A stretch of DNA of 8,279 bases, from NCBI GenBank assembly GCA_001828645.1, contig MHZD01000091.1:1-8279 (forward strand). The letters run 5' to 3'. This stretch comes from Planctomycetes bacterium RIFOXYC2_FULL_41_27 (GTDB lineage Bacteria > Planctomycetota > Brocadiia > Brocadiales > Brocadiaceae). Position 1 is the first letter of the stretch. Every line of letters starts with the position of its first letter. The notes under the pieces are model-generated. The model was not told the origin of the DNA, ran no database searches, and saw only the letters and a list, made by a program, of their open reading frames with translations. A program made the translations under genes and the position numbers. Below are positions 5,562 through 8,279 of this stretch, one piece after another.

Positions 5562-6752
5562 TTATGTATTTATTGCAAAGGGGAAAACCCTTGCAAAGAC
5601 GGCCTTGAGGTATCGGCCTTCTGGGAATATGGTAGAAAAGGGGTGATCCGATGATGCTCCGGTAATCTTGAAGATCTGGAGCACAACCCCCGCCTCTGCG
5701 GCAGAACGGGTCAGGATGGAAAGAAAGTCTCTCTCAGAGACCAGACCTGAGCAGGAACACGTCAATAAAATACCGCCGGGCCTGACGGTCTGCATGCCGA
5801 GCCGGTTGATATCCCCATAGGTGCGATGTGCCCGTTTGATTTCTTCGGTACAACCGGCGAGTTTGGCAGGGTCGAGGACCACGATGTCTGCCTGCATACT
5901 CTTGCTCGCCATCATGCGCAGGTGGTCAAACACATTGACGTGCTGAAACGTTACTTTTACAGAATTTAAGCGAGCATTCTCCTCAGCCGTTTCCAGTGCA
6001 TCTTCATCCAGGTCAATTCCCGTGGCCGATCGCGCGCCAGCCAGCATTGCAGAAATGGCAAATCCGCCGGTGTAGCAAAAACAATCGAGCACTTCCTTGT
6101 TATGGCAATACTGCGATATGGTCAATCGGTTTTCACGCTGGTCGAGAAAAAAGCCGGTCTTGTGGCCTGTTTTGAGGTTCACCTTCATCCTTAAACTATT
6201 TTCTTTAATTTCCAGGGAATCAGGGCCTGGATAATTCTTCGCTATCTTCGAAAAATCTACTCCTTCCTTCACTGCGGTTCGTTCATCCGGACGGACAACA
6301 ATTCTGCTGCCGGGATAGAGGGACTGCAATGATGATACGAGCCAGTCCATCGTTTCTACATATCCGGCTGAGTACGGCTCAACGACAAATACATCAGCAA
6401 ACTTATCGATAATTAATCCCGATAGCCCATCTGCTTCCCCGTGAACGAGTCGGTAGCAGTTCGAAGTCTTGTGAATTTGCAGTATCTCTTCACGAAGCGT
6501 TTTGGCCTTTTGAAGTTTTTTGAAGAAAAATTCCTGGTCTAATAATTCAGAAATATTTTCGGTTAACAGACGGATGCCAATATTGCTTTTATAATTGTAG
6601 ATACCTCTGCCAATGAAATCGCCTTCTTTAGAAATCACCTCTACCAGTGTCCCGGGTTTCAGGGGTTTTTGGGGATGGCGGATCATCCGGTTGAATATCC
6701 AGGGATGAAGGGAGTTTCGTCTTGCTTTTAGTGAAATAATCGGTAGTTCCAT
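5562..6752 (-). CDS. rlmI: 23S rRNA m5C methyltransferase, RlmI-like
   Basis: At 396 residues it equals the length of E. coli RlmI, which makes m5C1962 in 23S rRNA, and has the same domain order. An N-terminal PUA-like RNA-binding part covers about 1-75 (HPWIFNRMI, then GDFIGRGIYN). The middle domain contains YRLVHGEADGLSGLIIDKF (100-118). The C-terminal SAM domain has GHKTGFFLDQR (196-206), DCFCYTGGF (223-231), GIDLD (245-249), LDPAK (293-297) and CSCSG (332-336), where C334 matches the cysteine of the family SCSG motif. The loop usually written DPPK is DPAK here, a substitution worth noting. The end, DHPF...FPEGRYLKAVFARV, is also typical. No ribosome binding site is visible before the ATG at 6752; the transposon-side palindrome ends only 18 bp upstream, so the native upstream region may have been displaced. 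The specific target is inferred from family membership. Confidence 0.85.
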   Translation of the reverse strand: MELPIISLKARRNSLHPWIFNRMIRHPQKPLKPGTLVEVISKEGDFIGRGIYNYKSNIGIRLLTENISELLDQEFFFKKLQKAKTLREEILQIHKTSNCYRLVHGEADGLSGLIIDKFADVFVVEPYSAGYVETMDWLVSSLQSLYPGSRIVVRPDERTAVKEGVDFSKIAKNYPGPDSLEIKENSLRMKVNLKTGHKTGFFLDQRENRLTISQYCHNKEVLDCFCYTGGFAISAMLAGARSATGIDLDEDALETAEENARLNSVKVTFQHVNVFDHLRMMASKSMQADIVVLDPAKLAGCTEEIKRAHRTYGDINRLGMQTVRPGGILLTCSCSGLVSERDFLSILTRSAAEAGVVLQIFKITGASSDHPFSTIFPEGRYLKAVFARVFPFAINT

Positions 6753-6770
6753 AATATGATTTAATGTAAA

Positions 6771-6798
6771 GTAGGGGCGAACGGCCGTTCGTCCCTAC
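6771..6798. repeat. 28-bp REP palindrome, copy 1 (3' side of transposase)
   Basis: The left arm GTAGGGGCGAACGG is followed by its reverse complement with one mismatch (CCGTTCGTCCCTAC). GTAG tetranucleotides are at both feet. The minus-strand TAG of this foot (6795-6797) is the stop codon of the transposase. The rlmI-like ATG lies 18 bp further on. Confidence 0.88.
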
Positions 6799-7376
6799 TT
6801 TTCTTTTGTAGTAAAATTATAATAATCCTTTACTGTTGTTTTGTGTAACGCTTCAGGGTTTTCTATATCTAATTGCCATTTAAGTGGGTTGTTATTGATG
6901 TATTCACGAATACAAGTCAATTCGGATTCGTTTCTAATAATGTGTTCGTAATAATTCCTTTGCAAAACAGGTGCGTTTGGAGTATTTCGCAAAATATTTA
7001 TTTTTGATGTAATCGAGGACTTAAATCCCGCCATAAATGAAGACAACGATTTCGGTTTCATTTGTAGTGGCGAACGGCCGTTCGCCCCTACATTTATATT
7101 TGTTTCTAAAATGAATACAACAGCGTGAAAATGATTCGGCATAACCTGGTATTTGTCCAGCTTAATTTCCAAACGAATTTTTTGTGATCGTAACCATTCA
7201 TTTTCAACGATCTTGCCACATTCATTTAAATTTATTTGTCCATCGATAATATGACCAAACAGACATTCGTGGTTATGTGTACATATTGTTATAAAATACG
7301 CGCCTGCTTGAGAATAATTATAATCTTTTAATCTTATTGAATAGCGACGATGGGTTTTCGGGTTATATTTAATCAT
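6795..7376 (-). CDS. REP-associated tyrosine transposase (RAYT, IS200/IS605 Y1 superfamily)
   Basis: The 193-residue protein is a single HUH/Y1 nuclease domain that cuts and rejoins single-stranded DNA at REP hairpins. It begins MIKYNPKTHRRYSIRLKDYN, the usual RAYT N-terminus, followed by SQAGAYFITICTHN (22-35). The metal-binding HUH motif is H82-F83-H84 within VMPNHFHAVV. The nucleophile is the tyrosine in QRNYYEHIIR, most likely Y143. INNNPLKW (160-167) is the typical C-terminal motif. All catalytic residues are intact. I chose the ATG at 7376 by family N-terminus; an in-frame ATG at 7397 would add seven residues (MVLILTI). Neither has a ribosome binding site. Residues 96-104, VGANGRSPL, are encoded by a copy of the flanking palindrome, in the variable linker between the HUH motif and the FKS region. 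The stop TAG also lies inside a palindrome copy. Confidence 0.9.
   Translation of the reverse strand: MIKYNPKTHRRYSIRLKDYNYSQAGAYFITICTHNHECLFGHIIDGQINLNECGKIVENEWLRSQKIRLEIKLDKYQVMPNHFHAVVFILETNINVGANGRSPLQMKPKSLSSFMAGFKSSITSKINILRNTPNAPVLQRNYYEHIIRNESELTCIREYINNNPLKWQLDIENPEALHKTTVKDYYNFTTKEK
7064..7091. repeat. 28-bp REP palindrome, copy 2 (inside the transposase gene)
   Basis: GTAGTGGCGAACGG followed by CCGTTCGCCCCTAC: the same palindrome with one change (T for G at the fifth base). Read on the minus strand it encodes VGANGRSPL in frame and leaves the transposase reading frame open. Confidence 0.88.
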
Positions 7377-7403
7377 GATTGTAAGAATTAGAACCATTAT
7401 TTT

Positions 7404-7431
7404 GCAGGGGCGAACGGCCGTTCGCCCCTAC
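7404..7431. repeat. 28-bp REP palindrome, copy 3 (5' side of transposase)
   Basis: GCAGGGGCGAACGG followed by CCGTTCGCCCCTAC: the same palindrome with one change (C for T at the second base). Its minus-strand TAG (7428-7430) is the stop codon of the DUF92 gene. It ends 27 bp before the preferred transposase start at 7376, and 6 bp before the alternative ATG at 7397. Confidence 0.88.
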
Positions 7432-8279
7432 AGTATCTTTGCCAAGAGCATTGATACTCCTGCGCCTGTGGAGATATTGATGAAATTAATAACTTCATTG
7501 TTCACCCATTTCCGCCGTTCGATCGTTGCCCCCAGAACACTCTCAACCGTTGTGCCAACGAACGCAGCAATTACTACAATTATTATCGATGAAAGGCTGA
7601 TTAAGTGCAATAAATAAGCCTCAGCGCCAACAAGCGCTGCAGACGCAACTCCTAAAATAGTACCTTCGATAGATATTGCCCCATCCGTGCCTATGGGTAC
7701 GGATTTCATTGAAGTAATCAAGATCGGTTTCTTCCCATAGATTTGCCCTAATTCACTGGAGATTGTATCGAAGGTTGCCGTGGCAAAGGCTGCCACAAAA
7801 GCAATCTTGAAGATTTCCGGAATATCGGTCAGCAAGGCCATTATAGCCATTACAAGCCCAACTCCACCTTTAGCAACTGCGTGTTTTACACTGCGCCTTC
7901 CTCTGTTTTCCTGGGCAACTGCGTGTGATGCCTTCCATTTATATTTGTGTTTGGATGACCAACTGCCAAGTGCAAAAAAGGTAAAGAGGATTAGAAAGCC
8001 ACCTATCCCTAAACAGAAATATATAATTATACCAACAACAACCCCACCGATTAAGCCTGATTTACTCACTGTCTTCAAATAGTAAGCAAGTAAACCAAAT
8101 GAAATATTGATAATTAGAGCAGCCATGATGCTGTGCGCATTGTCAAGTTGTTCCCACGTAATAATCGTGGTAGCATACAGGAATAGACCAGCCGTGAGTG
8201 GTACGGTAATATTGTCATTGATCTTCAGGGGCAGAGATTCTACTCCTGCCGCCACGAGAGCCGTTAAAAATCCGCAGAT
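7428..8279 (-). CDS. Polyprenol/phytol-kinase-like end fused to a DUF92 (VTE6-like) domain, 5' truncated
   Basis: The frame stays open to the window edge, so the N-terminal part is missing; the GTG at 8255 is an internal codon rather than a convincing start. The first visible residues (about 1-35) include VESLPLKINDNITVPL. This resembles the conserved E...DN..VP end of CTP-dependent polyprenol, dolichol and phytol kinases. From about residue 50 onward is a full DUF92 domain with several membrane segments, a GRRSVKHAVAKGGVG loop, FDTISSELG (170-178) and IGTDGAIS (196-203). In plants and cyanobacteria the DUF92 protein VTE6 phosphorylates phytyl phosphate, and VTE5, a member of the kinase family seen at the N-terminus, makes that phosphate. 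A fused protein could convert a prenyl alcohol to its diphosphate in the membrane; that is inference. The stop TAG is supplied by the palindrome at 7404-7431. Confidence 0.8.
   Translation of the reverse strand: MCGFLTALVAAGVESLPLKINDNITVPLTAGLFLYATTIITWEQLDNAHSIMAALIINISFGLLAYYLKTVSKSGLIGGVVVGIIIYFCLGIGGFLILFTFFALGSWSSKHKYKWKASHAVAQENRGRRSVKHAVAKGGVGLVMAIMALLTDIPEIFKIAFVAAFATATFDTISSELGQIYGKKPILITSMKSVPIGTDGAISIEGTILGVASAALVGAEAYLLHLISLSSIIIVVIAAFVGTTVESVLGATIERRKWVNNEVINFINISTGAGVSMLLAKIL

Larger units (their letters stand above)
6771..7431 (-). mobile_element. REP-RAYT-REP unit (REPtron-like)
   Basis: A REP-associated tyrosine transposase gene is bounded on both sides by copies of one 28-bp palindrome (6771-6798 and 7404-7431), with a third copy inside the gene (7064-7091). 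The unit sits between the DUF92 gene and the rlmI-like gene, in the same orientation as both. The palindromes overlap the stop codons of DUF92 and of the transposase. Such units are usually single-copy, domesticated elements that maintain dispersed REP sequences in a genome. Outer boundaries are taken as the outer edges of the flanking palindromes. Confidence 0.8.

Noticed and set aside
6771..7431. CRISPR array from three 28-bp repeats
   Set aside because: The repeats are about 300 bp apart, are fully palindromic, and lie in and around a transposase gene; there are no short regular spacers and no cas genes.
7780..8082. Plus-strand 100-codon frame opposite the DUF92 gene
   Set aside because: It is fully antisense to the conserved DUF92 domain and shows no ribosome binding site or recognisable domain.

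Overview
The window looks like a bacterial chromosome segment of moderate GC with many small palindromic repeats. The repeat style (perfect palindromes with GTAG feet and an associated single-strand transposase) and the gene mix (FmdE-like protein, inner-membrane M48 protease, DUF92 protein) fit an anaerobic planctomycete such as the anammox Brocadiales. A deltaproteobacterium-like organism is also possible. This assignment is an impression from sequence style, not a proven placement.

Left part, plus strand (1-2110). The window opens in the C-terminal end of an AMP-forming acyl/acetyl-CoA ligase. A standalone FmdE-like protein follows. Next is a self-contained unit for a small secreted protein, with a good sigma70-type promoter, a ~140-nt leader and a strong intrinsic terminator. 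A universal stress protein starts only 14 bases after that terminator.

Centre (2111-4209). A hairpin-rich gap separates the convergent usp and M48 protease genes. Beyond the protease, on its 5' side, lies a 664-bp gene-free island made of nested inverted repeats, including a roughly 220-bp MITE-like element with about 40-bp imperfect terminal inverted repeats.

Right part, all minus strand (8279 down to 4210). The order of transcription is: a membrane protein whose visible part joins the end of a polyprenol/phytol-kinase-like domain to a DUF92 (VTE6-like) domain; a REP-associated tyrosine transposase (RAYT); an RlmI-like rRNA methyltransferase; a METTL7-like methyltransferase; and an exported PpiA-type cyclophilin with a TTG start.

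The most notable system is the RAYT unit at 6771-7431. Three near-identical copies of one 28-bp palindrome occur in 661 bp: one on each side of the transposase gene and one inside its reading frame. The flanking copies supply the stop codons of the DUF92 gene and of the transposase itself. Related but different GTAG-type palindromes lie in the ppiA leader and next to usp, so the genome probably carries several families of such repeats.
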